This document shows positions 24,260 through 31,273 of a DNA stretch of 33,787 nucleotides, piece after piece. This stretch comes from an uncultured Microcaldota archaeon (GTDB taxonomy: Archaea > Micrarchaeota > Micrarchaeia > Anstonellales > Bilamarchaeaceae): contig CAILMU010000219.1 of the NCBI GenBank assembly GCA_903835325.1, forward strand, positions 1 to 33,787. Reading direction: 5' to 3'. How positions within the stretch are numbered: position 1 is the stretch's first letter; each line of letters opens with the position of its first letter. Under the pieces are notes generated by a model. It had not been told where the DNA came from, ran no database searches, and saw nothing but the letters and a program-made list of their open reading frames with translations. The position numbers and the translations under genes were made by a program.

Positions 24260-25282
24260 ATGCAAAACAAATTATCGTCTCAGGCAGTCCGTGTCGGTGC
24301 TTGCGCAGTCATCGCTTCTTTGGCTTTTTCCTCATGTAAGGCCTCTCCGGAGCGGATGGATACGACTACTAAATCTACAGCCTCAGCTTCTGTCTCAGCT
24401 GCTCCGAAACCATCCATATCTATAGAAACTGCACCATCGGAATCATCCAAAGCAGCTCCAGCAGCAACGATTGCCCCGGAAACCAAAACATCGTCCAAAG
24501 TAATCTCTGAAACAGATGTCCGCAATGATATGAAAATGCCGCGTCTCGTCATAGTCGGCGATGATATCATCGAAAACCAGTCGGACCAGGCCGTTGCCAA
24601 AAGGATCGCAGAACTGCTGCGAAGCGACAGCGCGTGCAGCGGAACGCTCGGCTGCGACGCAATCGGAAAAGCCAGGGGAGGCCAGCTCATCCGCGACGGA
24701 ATATTCAAGGATTTCAAGGTGGCGCTGAATGACCCGGATACCAATACGATCGCGGTCCAGGGCGGCCTCCATGACATGCTTTGGTGGATATCGAAGACCC
24801 CGGCAGAAGGCCAAGAGAAATCGTTCCAGCGTCTGCTTTCTAGGTTCGATGAGATGATATCCCTTGCCAATGAGAAAAACAAGCTCCTCGTGCTCATGAC
24901 GATGACGCCGTGGCGGGGTATCGAAGGATGGACTCCCGAGGCCCAGCAGTTCACAGTCAGATTGAATGATTACCTTCTTTCGAAAAGGCACCGGACAGGT
25001 GTCCTGGTTCTTGATGCCTACAAGCTTCTTGTGATAACAAATCCAGCGTGCGAAGCAGAAGCCGGGATGATGAAAGCAGGCTATCGCGGGAAGGATCAAG
25101 CGCACCCGAATGAGGCAGGCCAGCGTGTCATCGCTGAAGGGATAGTCCAGGCTTTAGGTAAAAACGGGCCGATAACGAGACCCGAGAATGTCGAGGGCAC
25201 GGCTAATCCGATAACCGCCTCCCCTTGCGATCCCAAACCTTCAGACGCAGGAACCAAAGTAGCGGATTCGGGAAAGGACTAG
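24260..25282 (+). CDS. SGNH hydrolase-like lipoprotein with altered nucleophile
   Basis: A 340-aa exported protein. The signal peptide has a lipobox ending at Cys26 (SLAFSSC), so it is probably lipid-anchored outside the cell. Residues 27-90 are a Ser/Ala/Pro/Thr-rich linker. The domain from about 93 has the SGNH/GDSL hydrolase outline: LVIVGDDIIEN (block I, normally GDS), VQGGLHDML in the block III region, and DQAHPNEAGQRVI with the Asp279/His282 pair of block V. The block I serine is replaced by Asp102, so ordinary esterase chemistry would not work. It may be a binding protein or use other residues. ATG 24260 is supported by TTATATT (24231-24237) 26 nt upstream. It lies between two paralogous genes of unknown function. 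Confidence 0.78.
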   Translation: MQNKLSSQAVRVGACAVIASLAFSSCKASPERMDTTTKSTASASVSAAPKPSISIETAPSESSKAAPAATIAPETKTSSKVISETDVRNDMKMPRLVIVGDDIIENQSDQAVAKRIAELLRSDSACSGTLGCDAIGKARGGQLIRDGIFKDFKVALNDPDTNTIAVQGGLHDMLWWISKTPAEGQEKSFQRLLSRFDEMISLANEKNKLLVLMTMTPWRGIEGWTPEAQQFTVRLNDYLLSKRHRTGVLVLDAYKLLVITNPACEAEAGMMKAGYRGKDQAHPNEAGQRVIAEGIVQALGKNGPITRPENVEGTANPITASPCDPKPSDAGTKVADSGKD

Positions 25283-25390
25283 CTGCCATTCTAAAGACGC
25301 TGTTGCCGCCAATAATTGGCCCCCGGACAGCCTCTCGTCAGGATAAGGTTTATAATTGTATTACCAGAATCACCCATTTAGGTTGACCAT

Positions 25391-25981
25391 ATGTTCGAAC
25401 GCGTAGTTTCCACCAGGGCAGTCTTGGATTCGCCTCTTAATTCGCACAGGAAGAAGATGTTGCTATCCGAGCTGAAATCTCAAGCTTCCCTCATCGATGT
25501 TCTCAATAGAGAGGTTCCCTCTGATCCATCGAGGTTCAAGCAGGTCTATTCCGATTTCGCTCATACGTTGAGACCGAAGGTCCGGCTGGATGATACCCGG
25601 ATGTTGAGATTTGCCGAAGCAGTGGCATTGGCATGGGTCCATAATCCGATTGAAAGCTTCAAGGTAGCAAGGGTTAGCTCCATATACTCGTTTTTCGGTC
25701 CTGAGATGCTGGCGCTACTCCGTTCGATATCTGAATTGTCAGCCAAGGCCAATGGGTTCGATGCATACATAGATAATGAAATAGATCTTGACATACGGAG
25801 ATCCAACCCCCGCTTAAAAAAATGCTTGCGCGGACCTGTCCTTTCACACGTCTTCAAGAATGGAGGGATACCGTTAGATGCGCCTCCAGTGATATTCCAT
25901 GATGAATTCACAAAAAAAGCAGAAGAGAATCTTGAGGAGATAACCCGGCGTTTGATAATCGGATGCAGCCCATGGTTCTGA
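25391..25981 (+). CDS. Hypothetical protein, paralogue of 23538-24140
   Basis: A 196-aa soluble protein related to the gene at 23538 (shared N-terminus, AWVHNPIESFKVARVSS, FFGPEM and the RRLIIGCSPW end). The shared tail suggests a common fold with a variable middle (about 120-170). It has no signal peptide and no recognised motif. TATA TTTATAAT (25349-25356) is about 38 nt before ATG 25391, so a short leader of 10-15 nt is expected, unlike the leaderless paralogue. Gene duplication around the lipoprotein gene is the simplest history. Confidence 0.75.
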   Translation: MFERVVSTRAVLDSPLNSHRKKMLLSELKSQASLIDVLNREVPSDPSRFKQVYSDFAHTLRPKVRLDDTRMLRFAEAVALAWVHNPIESFKVARVSSIYSFFGPEMLALLRSISELSAKANGFDAYIDNEIDLDIRRSNPRLKKCLRGPVLSHVFKNGGIPLDAPPVIFHDEFTKKAEENLEEITRRLIIGCSPWF

Positions 25982-26094
25982 TTTTCTCGATTTTTTATGG
26001 ATATCTTCAAGTAGATTCTATTTGTTGAGGTTGTTTTGTGATATGAAATGGAGGAAATAGAAGTTATATAATCGAAATGCACTAGATAATATTT

Positions 26095-26538
26095 ATGCCC
26101 CAGAATGATATTTCCCCCTCCAAATTGATTGATATTCTGAAAAAGGCGAGCGAGATACTTCGCGAACCATTAGAAGATGTTACAGAAAAAATCGCAAGTT
26201 TCGTCGACTCTCGAGGGGGGATGCAAGCTAAGCCGTTTGCCATGTTGGTCGAGCGCAACGCTTCGGCAAAGGTATTAGATTCCAGCGAGAACCCTATCCG
26301 ATATGTTTCAATTAAGATTGAAGATAGGGTTCCATTCACGATTTCAAGACAATCAGCCCGGGTGTTGGACAAAGAGACGAAGCAGATGGTCGATACTTAT
26401 AGATTATTCATATCCAATTCAAATCTCAGCGATCCTCAATGTGGAGGGAAACCAGAATCGTATCAATTCGAACGTCGCGGGTTCCGAAGACAAATCGATA
26501 GAATGGACTATTCAAAATGCAGAAGAAGATTGAATTAG
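26095..26538 (+). CDS. Hypothetical protein
   Basis: A 147-aa protein beginning MPQNDISPSKLIDILKKASE. It has an N-terminal helical part, a beta-rich middle and a short basic end. No family is recognised, and there is no signal or membrane segment. TATA TTATATAA (26064-26071) is centred 27-28 nt before the ATG, so it looks leaderless. Base composition is AT-richer than the core genes. It is followed by the palindrome at 26554-26568 and a T-rich stretch. Confidence 0.65.
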   Translation: MPQNDISPSKLIDILKKASEILREPLEDVTEKIASFVDSRGGMQAKPFAMLVERNASAKVLDSSENPIRYVSIKIEDRVPFTISRQSARVLDKETKQMVDTYRLFISNSNLSDPQCGGKPESYQFERRGFRRQIDRMDYSKCRRRLN

Positions 26539-26553
26539 CTACAATATTTCGCT

Positions 26554-26568
26554 ATTATCGACGATAAT
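26554..26568 (+). terminator. Candidate terminator after the 26095 gene
   Basis: ATTATCGaCGATAAT is a perfect inverted repeat around one base, followed by the T-rich TCTATCCTTTTC, and lies 15 nt after the stop of the upstream gene. Read as DNA, it could equally be a binding site. Confidence 0.35.
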
Positions 26569-26587
26569 TCTATCCTTTTCGCCTGTT

Positions 26588-26621
26588 TTAGGGCCGGGGG
26601 TTACGCCACGCTAAACCCTAA
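26588..26621 (+). repeat. GTTTTAGGG element, copy A
   Basis: Contains GTTTTAGGG, a C/G-rich core and a later TAAACCCTAA; TTAGGG (26588-26593) can pair with CCCTAA (26616-26621). It resembles the element at 27513-27539, and both lie 65-110 nt before a leaderless gene. Similarity covers the GTTTTAGGGNCGGNGG part and the final TAAAC only. Confidence 0.35.
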
Positions 26622-26687
26622 GATTATATTGTGTGAAAAATTGGGATAAAAAGAAAGTATTAAAAAGATGGACTGGGTAATAGAAAC

Positions 26688-27038
26688 ATGCACTACTCAA
26701 CCCAGATTCAATGCCGAAAAAACACGCAACCAGACAAATCCGACTTGACGTCTAAGAGAATCCTTCCACCTGATGCCTTGCGTGAACAAAAAGTAAATAC
26801 GTTTTCCTCTTACAAATTGATCTCAGTCGCCAGCATAGTATCATATACTGCGATCGCTGCATTGGCATTAAGCTTATCCACGGCGTCAGACGCAAAAATC
26901 TCTTCCGGAGCCTGCGACGGGCAGTTTGCTGGATTAGGTCTGGCGATTGCGACGACGGCAGTCCTCGAGAAGCGGTTGGGCCAATTGAAGGCGAAGCGGG
27001 AATTGCTTTGCGCGATTTCGAACATCCGAATCGATTGA
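26688..27038 (+). CDS. Hypothetical small membrane protein
   Basis: A 116-aa protein. The first 40 residues are polar and basic. One clear hydrophobic segment spans about residues 43-67 (LISVASIVSYTAIAALALSL) and a weaker one, GLGLAIATTAVLEK, about 81-95. No family is recognised. TATA TATTAAAA (26658-26665) is centred 26-27 nt before ATG 26688, supporting a leaderless start. The next gene begins 15 nt after its stop, so the two are probably cotranscribed. Confidence 0.6.
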   Translation: MHYSTQIQCRKNTQPDKSDLTSKRILPPDALREQKVNTFSSYKLISVASIVSYTAIAALALSLSTASDAKISSGACDGQFAGLGLAIATTAVLEKRLGQLKAKRELLCAISNIRID

Positions 27039-27053
27039 AGGGATGAAAGTATC

Positions 27054-27383
27054 ATGAAACGCCTTTACAATCCCAATCCCGATACTCGGCCCTATCAACG
27101 AGAATCCCTTATTTGGTTCATCCAAGATGGGGCTTCAACGATGCTCACAAAGGAGTATCCTGGGTATGCGATAGGTTTCAAGGCTGAGAGTGGTTCTCGG
27201 GGAGTTTTCCGGAAAGCAGTAGACGTCTTTTCCAAAAAAACAGGGAATTGGGAAGTGAATGGCGGCTTGGATCCGTCAAAGGCTGAGATCGACCGTTTCA
27301 AACAGGATGTGTATGAATTGGCAAGGGTGGCTACGGACGTCAAGGCGTTTGTTGATGGTCACCCGGAATTGAAAACTGGATGA
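27054..27383 (+). CDS. Hypothetical protein
   Basis: A 109-aa soluble protein beginning MKRLYNPNPDTRPYQRESLI. It is mixed alpha/beta with a helical C-terminus (IDRFKQDVYELARVATDVKA) and no known motif. It follows the membrane protein gene by 15 nt, with no separate TATA box; GAAGGG lies some ten bases before the ATG as a weak SD. It is probably the second gene of a two-gene unit. Confidence 0.6.
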   Translation: MKRLYNPNPDTRPYQRESLIWFIQDGASTMLTKEYPGYAIGFKAESGSRGVFRKAVDVFSKKTGNWEVNGGLDPSKAEIDRFKQDVYELARVATDVKAFVDGHPELKTG

Positions 27384-27512
27384 TTTCGCTTATAAAAGTA
27401 ATCCGATTCCCGATCCAAATCAATTTACCAATATTCTTTGAATTTCTAAGAGTATCTTAGATGAAAAATATTTCTTCATTTTCTATTGACGTTAAATCTA
27501 TTCTTTCGGGTA

Positions 27513-27539
27513 GTTTTAGGGGCGGAGGCCTACCTAAAC
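27513..27539 (+). repeat. GTTTTAGGG element, copy B
   Basis: GTTTTAGGGGCGGAGGCC then TACCTAAAC; TTTAGG pairs with CCTAAA. It resembles copy A (26588-26621) and lies about 80 nt before the start of the lipoprotein gene at 27621. The rest of the 27384-27620 gap holds a perfect CTAAGA/TCTTAG stem (near 27448-27462) and the palindromic promoter, but no gene I can support. Confidence 0.35.
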
Positions 27540-27584
27540 GGATACGAAATCGTTTTTTGTTTTGTTATTGAAAAAGGTAATCTA

Positions 27585-27602
27585 GGAATATTTAAATATT
27601 CC
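27585..27602 (+). promoter_or_regulatory. Perfect 18-bp palindrome over the lipoprotein gene TATA box
   Basis: GGAATATTTAAATATTCC is a perfect palindrome. Its core TTTAAATA (27591-27598) is centred 26-27 nt before ATG 27621, so it is also the likely TATA box of a leaderless gene. A repressor bound here would block TBP. The symmetry may in part be chance from an A/T core. Confidence 0.45.
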
Positions 27603-27620
27603 ATGATACATATTAAAATT

Positions 27621-28127
27621 ATGAAAACGCTTACCACAAGGAATTCAGCTATTTTGAAAGTCGGAGCCCTCGCCATCCCAGCAGCAATGGCTTTTGGATG
27701 CAGAAACGTAGATTTTGATTGTTTCCCTTTTGATCCGATGGGTCCGACAAAATCAGAAAAGGCGACTATGCAGGTAAGGAATGCTGAGGCGAAAAAAATC
27801 CTGGACAGGGCGGTGCACGAGCAGATCTGCAAAGGCGAATCAGGCAAATTGTTCTATTCACCTAATCCATCTCAACGATTGGAGATAATGAATGACAGGG
27901 AAACGACGGCGCAGATATTATACGCCAAGATCCCGACGGGGAATGTACTGGTCAGCGGAGACGTTTGGGTAACTATCACCGGCAATTCAGATGCTTCAGC
28001 TGAACCGACTGGGGTTTCGTTCAAAGTGACTTATGGCAAGCAGGGGTACTTCCTTGGCAGCCCAACTTTGCCAGTTGTAATGGAGAAGAATTATACTGGA
28101 CAGATAGATGCGTGCAAAAAGGAATAA
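27621..28127 (+). CDS. Putative lipoprotein
   Basis: A 168-aa exported protein. The N-terminus MKTLTTRNSAILKVGALAIP is a signal peptide and the lipobox ends in MAFGC (Cys27), so it is probably lipid-anchored. The mature part has a helical start (KATMQVRNAEAKKILDRAVH) and then a beta-rich domain (residues about 95-160) with two further cysteines. No family is recognised. The frame extends back to 27486, but ATG 27621 begins the signal peptide and fits the promoter spacing. It is the second lipoprotein of this AT-rich stretch, unrelated in sequence to the SGNH-like one beyond the signal. Confidence 0.7.
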   Translation: MKTLTTRNSAILKVGALAIPAAMAFGCRNVDFDCFPFDPMGPTKSEKATMQVRNAEAKKILDRAVHEQICKGESGKLFYSPNPSQRLEIMNDRETTAQILYAKIPTGNVLVSGDVWVTITGNSDASAEPTGVSFKVTYGKQGYFLGSPTLPVVMEKNYTGQIDACKKE

Positions 28128-28151
28128 TACGTATTACATTAAGGTTTGAAT

Positions 28152-28550
28152 ATGGATAAATATCGCCAGAAAGATCCAAAAGTTATCAAATTCCGCAAAC
28201 CGAAAGCAATTACAGAACCCCAGGTTCTTGATCAAATCCTGCGAAGAGAACAGCTTCAGAGATTTCATCCGAGCAGATATTTTGATGCAACTATTGAAGT
28301 GCCATGTTCACAGCTTACAGAAAAAACGTTATCGAGGATGATTATTACAATCGATAGGCCGATAACTGGATTGAACCTCGCCCGTACAACGATGGTTCAA
28401 TTTGTTCCCAGAACTACAAGCCTGGATAATGGATTGTTAAAAATCCGTGGTGACGTTATTGCGGATGTTGAAATCCCTCGCTTAATCGCAATAAAAATCA
28501 TTCGAGAAAACATTGAAGACGAGTTAACCAATGAAACCTCGTCTAAGTAA
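28152..28550 (+). CDS. Hypothetical protein
   Basis: A 132-aa soluble protein beginning MDKYRQKDPKVIKFRKPKAI. It has a basic N-terminus and beta-rich middle (SRMIITIDRPITGLNL), with no recognised motif. ATG 28152 is preferred over TTG 28146. The gene begins 24 nt after the lipoprotein gene stop, with the palindrome TAATACGTATTA (28125-28136) between, so it may be cotranscribed with it. The 154 nt between its stop and the convergent gene at 28705 shows nothing I can call. Confidence 0.6.
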   Translation: MDKYRQKDPKVIKFRKPKAITEPQVLDQILRREQLQRFHPSRYFDATIEVPCSQLTEKTLSRMIITIDRPITGLNLARTTMVQFVPRTTSLDNGLLKIRGDVIADVEIPRLIAIKIIRENIEDELTNETSSK

Positions 28551-28704
28551 ACCGATTTTCCATTTCCAAACCTTATCAGTAAACCGTCCGCTCGCGAGTT
28601 TTAGCGTTTTCGGCCCCATGGTTCACAGTCACGATGTTGATTGGGAGAACGTGATGGTGGAATAGGGCTTCCAGCTATGAAACTGGCCAAAAGAATGGAA
28701 TTTG

Positions 28705-29262
28705 CTACTTTTGAGGTGCGTTTGGTTTACCTATTTGAGGTAGTGATATCTTGGGTTTACTAATTTGATATGCTAATAACCCACCGCATAGTGAAAAAAA
28801 TATTTCTACCAAACAAATAACAGCGGAGCCAAAAACATATCCGATTATTACAAGAGCCAGACTAGTATTGGCAGGTGGATTTAATATGGGCTGGCCATTT
28901 AGAAGATGTTCTCCATATGATAACAACAATTCTGCGATCAGCCCCAAAATGCCAAAAACGACAAGGACAGATATTGCATCTGAAATTTTACTAGTAGCAT
29001 TTTTTCTGAAGTAAATCAGCGAACCGACAAAATAGCCTATTATTCCTGGTGAAAAGAAGCTAACAATCCAAATCACAAAACCAATCAAAGTTATGGAGGA
29101 TGCGTCCTGGGCGATGCTAATACATCTTACACCGTATTCATTAATTTGCTGTCCTACGAGAGAGCAAAAACCTACCAGTTGAATTGCGATTCCTAATCCT
29201 TCCGTCAATATTACGAGAATTACCAAACTTAAAAATAGCGTTTTCCAGTCTATTTTAAGCAT
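28705..29262 (-). CDS. Hypothetical four-helix membrane protein
   Basis: A 185-aa membrane protein with hydrophobic segments at about residues 8-34, 55-85, 92-115 and 133-168, and a short polar C-terminus (SKPKISLPQIGKPNAPQK). Between segments 1 and 2 lie a few cysteines in a polar stretch. No family is recognised; the plan is similar to the two membrane proteins at 7542-8707 but without clear sequence identity. GGTGG lies four bases before ATG 29262. It follows the SdpI gene by 35 nt on the same strand, so it is likely in its operon. Confidence 0.7.
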   Translation of the reverse strand: MLKIDWKTLFLSLVILVILTEGLGIAIQLVGFCSLVGQQINEYGVRCISIAQDASSITLIGFVIWIVSFFSPGIIGYFVGSLIYFRKNATSKISDAISVLVVFGILGLIAELLLSYGEHLLNGQPILNPPANTSLALVIIGYVFGSAVICLVEIFFSLCGGLLAYQISKPKISLPQIGKPNAPQK

Positions 29263-29274
29263 GATTCCACCATT

Positions 29275-29297
29275 TTCTCACTCTCTTTTAGTATTTC
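29275..29297 (-). repeat. 23-nt junction repeat, copy 1 (29275-29297)
   Basis: The plus strand reads TTCTCACTCTCTTTTAGTAT then TTC. Copies with the same core occur at 29983-30005, 31277-31299 and 31901-31923. All lie at or just beyond the stop of a minus-strand gene and before the next gene on that strand. Read on the minus strand, all four encode K-E-(I/S)-E-(K/R) in one frame, so they may be relics of a coding end. This copy separates the SdpI gene from the gene at 28705-29262. Confidence 0.5.
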
Positions 29298-29945
29298 CTA
29301 AACTCTTTTTCCTTTCTCCTCGTCCCGGTAAACAAAATATGAGTAAACGAATAGGAACACCGTTCCAACCAGGATGAACACTATCGCTGGCCAGAAGCCC
29401 ACCCAAGGAATCGCCCCAAGAATCGAGATCAACCCGGCGACCTTGAAAATCACAGCTCCGGCCTTATGCGTCTTGTCCCAGACCACATCGCTGCTCATCG
29501 TCCAAGGTGTTCGGATCCCCATGAACCAGTTCCTCTTCGATTTCTCGAGGAAAAAGCCGAGATAGATGAACAATAACCCGAGAAGTATCGGCATAGTGAT
29601 GCTGAAATCTATCATCGTCCCGAGATTCCACAAGATAGATTGTATCTGGACGAGAAGCAACACTGCAGCTACAACTATGAAGAATCTCTCGTATTGGACC
29701 TTGAAGCCCTCCAGATTCGCCTTAAATGGGTCTATCTTCGGGATTACAAAGCATAGCGCCAATATTAACCCCAGGACGAGAGGCATGATGAAAACGCCGA
29801 GTTCTTTGGACAGATATCCGTTCGGCTTGCCCTGGGCATTCCAATGCGTAACGATTTGACTGGGCAGAATAGCATAGGCGTATGCTCCAATGGCGATGGA
29901 GATTATGAAAAGGACAACCAATGCCATCTGTTCGTTGCTTGCCAT
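29298..29945 (-). CDS. SdpI-family membrane protein (DUF1648 plus SdpI domain)
   Basis: A 215-aa membrane protein with six hydrophobic segments at about residues 5-25, 45-65, 85-105, 115-133, 160-177 and 183-205. The N-terminal part has the DUF1648 mark AILPSQIVTHWNAQGKPNGY. The SdpI mark RTPWTMSSDVVWDKTHKAGA follows. In Bacillus, SdpI gives immunity to the SdpC toxin and senses it; relatives in archaea have unknown roles. ATG 29945 is chosen over TTG 29960 because TATATTAA (29967-29974, minus strand) is centred 25-26 nt upstream. A decayed second copy lies at 31923-32099. No SdpC-like toxin gene is recognisable nearby. Confidence 0.88.
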   Translation of the reverse strand: MASNEQMALVVLFIISIAIGAYAYAILPSQIVTHWNAQGKPNGYLSKELGVFIMPLVLGLILALCFVIPKIDPFKANLEGFKVQYERFFIVVAAVLLLVQIQSILWNLGTMIDFSITMPILLGLLFIYLGFFLEKSKRNWFMGIRTPWTMSSDVVWDKTHKAGAVIFKVAGLISILGAIPWVGFWPAIVFILVGTVFLFVYSYFVYRDEEKGKRV

Positions 29946-29982
29946 GACGAGAACACTCAACCAGAGTTAATATACGTTGCTT

Positions 29983-30005
29983 TTCTCAATCTCTTTTAGT
30001 ATTTC
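29983..30005 (-). repeat. 23-nt junction repeat, copy 2 (29983-30005)
   Basis: TTCTCAATCTCTTTTAGTAT then TTC on the plus strand, identical to copy 1 apart from one base. It lies between the vapC stop (30011) and the SdpI promoter (29967-29974). Confidence 0.5.
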
Positions 30006-30010
30006 TAATA

Positions 30011-30409
30011 TCATTCTAGAATCTTTGAATTCTTGTAATGCTTGAAGTGATTATCCTTGCTGATGATCATCGCCATTTTCATCTCGGCGTGTTTCATTAT
30101 CACACAATCGACAAGGGATATCCCCGGCTCAACCTCCTTTAATTCAGCATGAAGGAGCCCAGCTTCTTTGGCGATGTTGGAATCAAGATTTAATATCAAG
30201 GAGTTCTCCTCAAGCGCAGAGATGAAACCGGTCGGGTCCAACTTTGCCCTTTTTAATTTGCTGACGAGTTCGCAAAGGACCACGGTCGGAATCAGGTTTT
30301 CAACATCCTCTTCTTCAAGAAGCTCTTTTACCTGTTTTCCCTGAAGCCCGCCCTGGAAGAACTCCAGGAGCGCCGACGTATCATATACTACCTTATATCC
30401 CCCAGACAT
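30011..30409 (-). CDS. vapC: VapC-family toxin (PIN-domain ribonuclease)
   Basis: A 132-aa PIN-domain protein. The four acidic active-site residues are present: Asp10 (VVYDTSALLEFF), Glu47 (VVLCELVSKL), Asp101 (ISLVDCVIM) and Asp119 (IISKDNHF). VapC toxins are Mg-dependent RNases that cut tRNA or rRNA and are held inactive by the partner antitoxin. The gene overlaps the end of the antitoxin gene by 17 nt, which suits coupled translation of an antitoxin-first operon. The C-terminal SKDNHFKHYKNSKIL is typical of the family. Confidence 0.9.
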   Translation of the reverse strand: MSGGYKVVYDTSALLEFFQGGLQGKQVKELLEEEDVENLIPTVVLCELVSKLKRAKLDPTGFISALEENSLILNLDSNIAKEAGLLHAELKEVEPGISLVDCVIMKHAEMKMAMIISKDNHFKHYKNSKILE

Positions 30410-30629
30410 CCAATCGATCCTCCGTGCAGCTCCAATTAACGTGTTTACCCTTCAACGCCCCGAATAATGAATCCAGTTTCTTGACGTCTTTGTTCTTTTT
30501 CTTTTGGATCTGGGCAACGACATCGCTATTCGCTTTGATTCCTAGAGAATTGCAGATGTCTGCCGGCACGAAAAGTGCTATCGAATTCCCGACCTGCTTG
30601 GCCTTAACGACTATCGATACGCTATCCAT
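30393..30629 (-). CDS. vapB: VapB-type antitoxin with AbrB/SpoVT DNA-binding fold
   Basis: A 78-aa protein. Residues 1-45 have the swapped-hairpin AbrB pattern: VSIVVKAKQVGNSIALFVPA, then DICNSLGIKANSDV, where K-x-x-x-GNS-x-A-x-x-VP is the usual motif. The remaining residues, basic then aromatic, would wrap round the toxin. It is expected to bind its own promoter with VapC. ATG 30629 has AAGGTGG (30640-30634) four bases upstream. The inverted repeat at 30647-30664 in the promoter is the natural operator candidate. Confidence 0.88.
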   Translation of the reverse strand: MDSVSIVVKAKQVGNSIALFVPADICNSLGIKANSDVVAQIQKKKNKDVKKLDSLFGALKGKHVNWSCTEDRLDVWGI

Positions 30630-30646
30630 CAATCCACCTTTGTTAA

Positions 30647-30664
30647 ATGTATTTAATTATACAT
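30647..30664. promoter_or_regulatory. vapBC promoter and candidate operator
   Basis: ATGTAT (30647-30652) and ATACAT (30659-30664) form an inverted repeat with a six-base A/T spacer, 18-35 nt before the vapB ATG. A minus-strand TATA (AATATAAC, 30665-30672) predicts transcription from about 30643, so the repeat would overlap the start site and suit autorepression. A second A/T box lies within the repeat itself. Confidence 0.45.
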
Positions 30665-30672
30665 GTTATATT

Positions 30673-30940
30673 AATACCTATGTATATATTTTTCCAAAGA
30701 ATGGCAAATAGGCGCGTTCGCCAGCTTTCTCGTGCTCGCGGACATGCCGGCTATCGTCGTGGACCATTCAATCGGGAATTCTGCGGCTTCTTGGACGGAT
30801 CCATCTAGAACGCTCGCCCTGAAAGACCGGACCCAGCCGACTTCGAGATAAGCCGGGCGCATTGCCAGGATATCGGATCCCGGATCGTTTACACAGCAGA
30901 TGATGGCATTTTCTCATTCTCTATTTTCATGGAATCATCG
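30673..30940. other. Unassigned stretch, GC-richer than its surroundings
   Basis: From about 30701 to 30895 the sequence is clearly GC-richer than the flanking AT-rich genes. A minus-strand frame of about 75 codons ends at 30671, and a 35-codon plus frame starts at ATG 30701, but neither has a promoter at the right spacing, an SD or a recognisable domain. The minus frame is closed upstream by TGA. It may be a remnant of a lost gene. I can support no functional gene here. Confidence 0.3.
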
Positions 30941-31273
30941 TCATATGAAAGCGGACATTACCATGCAAACAAATACTGTCCATGCGAATAAAAGCATGAA
31001 TCTGGCTATTGGATTCTCGATGAAAGACTCCTTCCTCCATATTGATAATTTCGGGGTGAAAAGCAGGAAAGCCATCAAACAGCTCAGATCTAACACGATC
31101 GTATCTCTGAATGAGTTTCCCCCGAGCAATCCCAACGGCGATAATATCATCAATCCTACAAGAAACGCGAGAATTGTGGCCCGAAAATTCGTCCGAAGAC
31201 CCGATCGAATCGTAAGGGGAAACCACTTTTCCCCTTCATAACAGAACCACCCATTCCGATCTTCTTTGTTCAT
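30941..31273 (-). CDS. Small membrane protein
   Basis: A 110-aa protein with a polar, aromatic N-terminus (NKEDRNGWFCYEGEKWFPLT) followed by three hydrophobic segments at about residues 32-51, 58-75 and 89-110. The start ATG overlaps the stop of the 31270-31845 gene (ATGA), so the two are translated together. No family is recognised. The longer plus and alternative minus frames in this stretch lack any start signal and are not preferred. Confidence 0.6.
   Translation of the reverse strand: MNKEDRNGWFCYEGEKWFPLTIRSGLRTNFRATILAFLVGLMILSPLGLLGGNSFRDTIVLDLSCLMAFLLFTPKLSIWRKESFIENPIARFMLLFAWTVFVCMVMSAFI

Noticed and set aside
30671-30862. 63-codon minus-strand frame
   Set aside because: Ends within the vapBC promoter region, has no SD or TATA at its ATG and no recognisable domain; noted instead as an unassigned GC-richer stretch.
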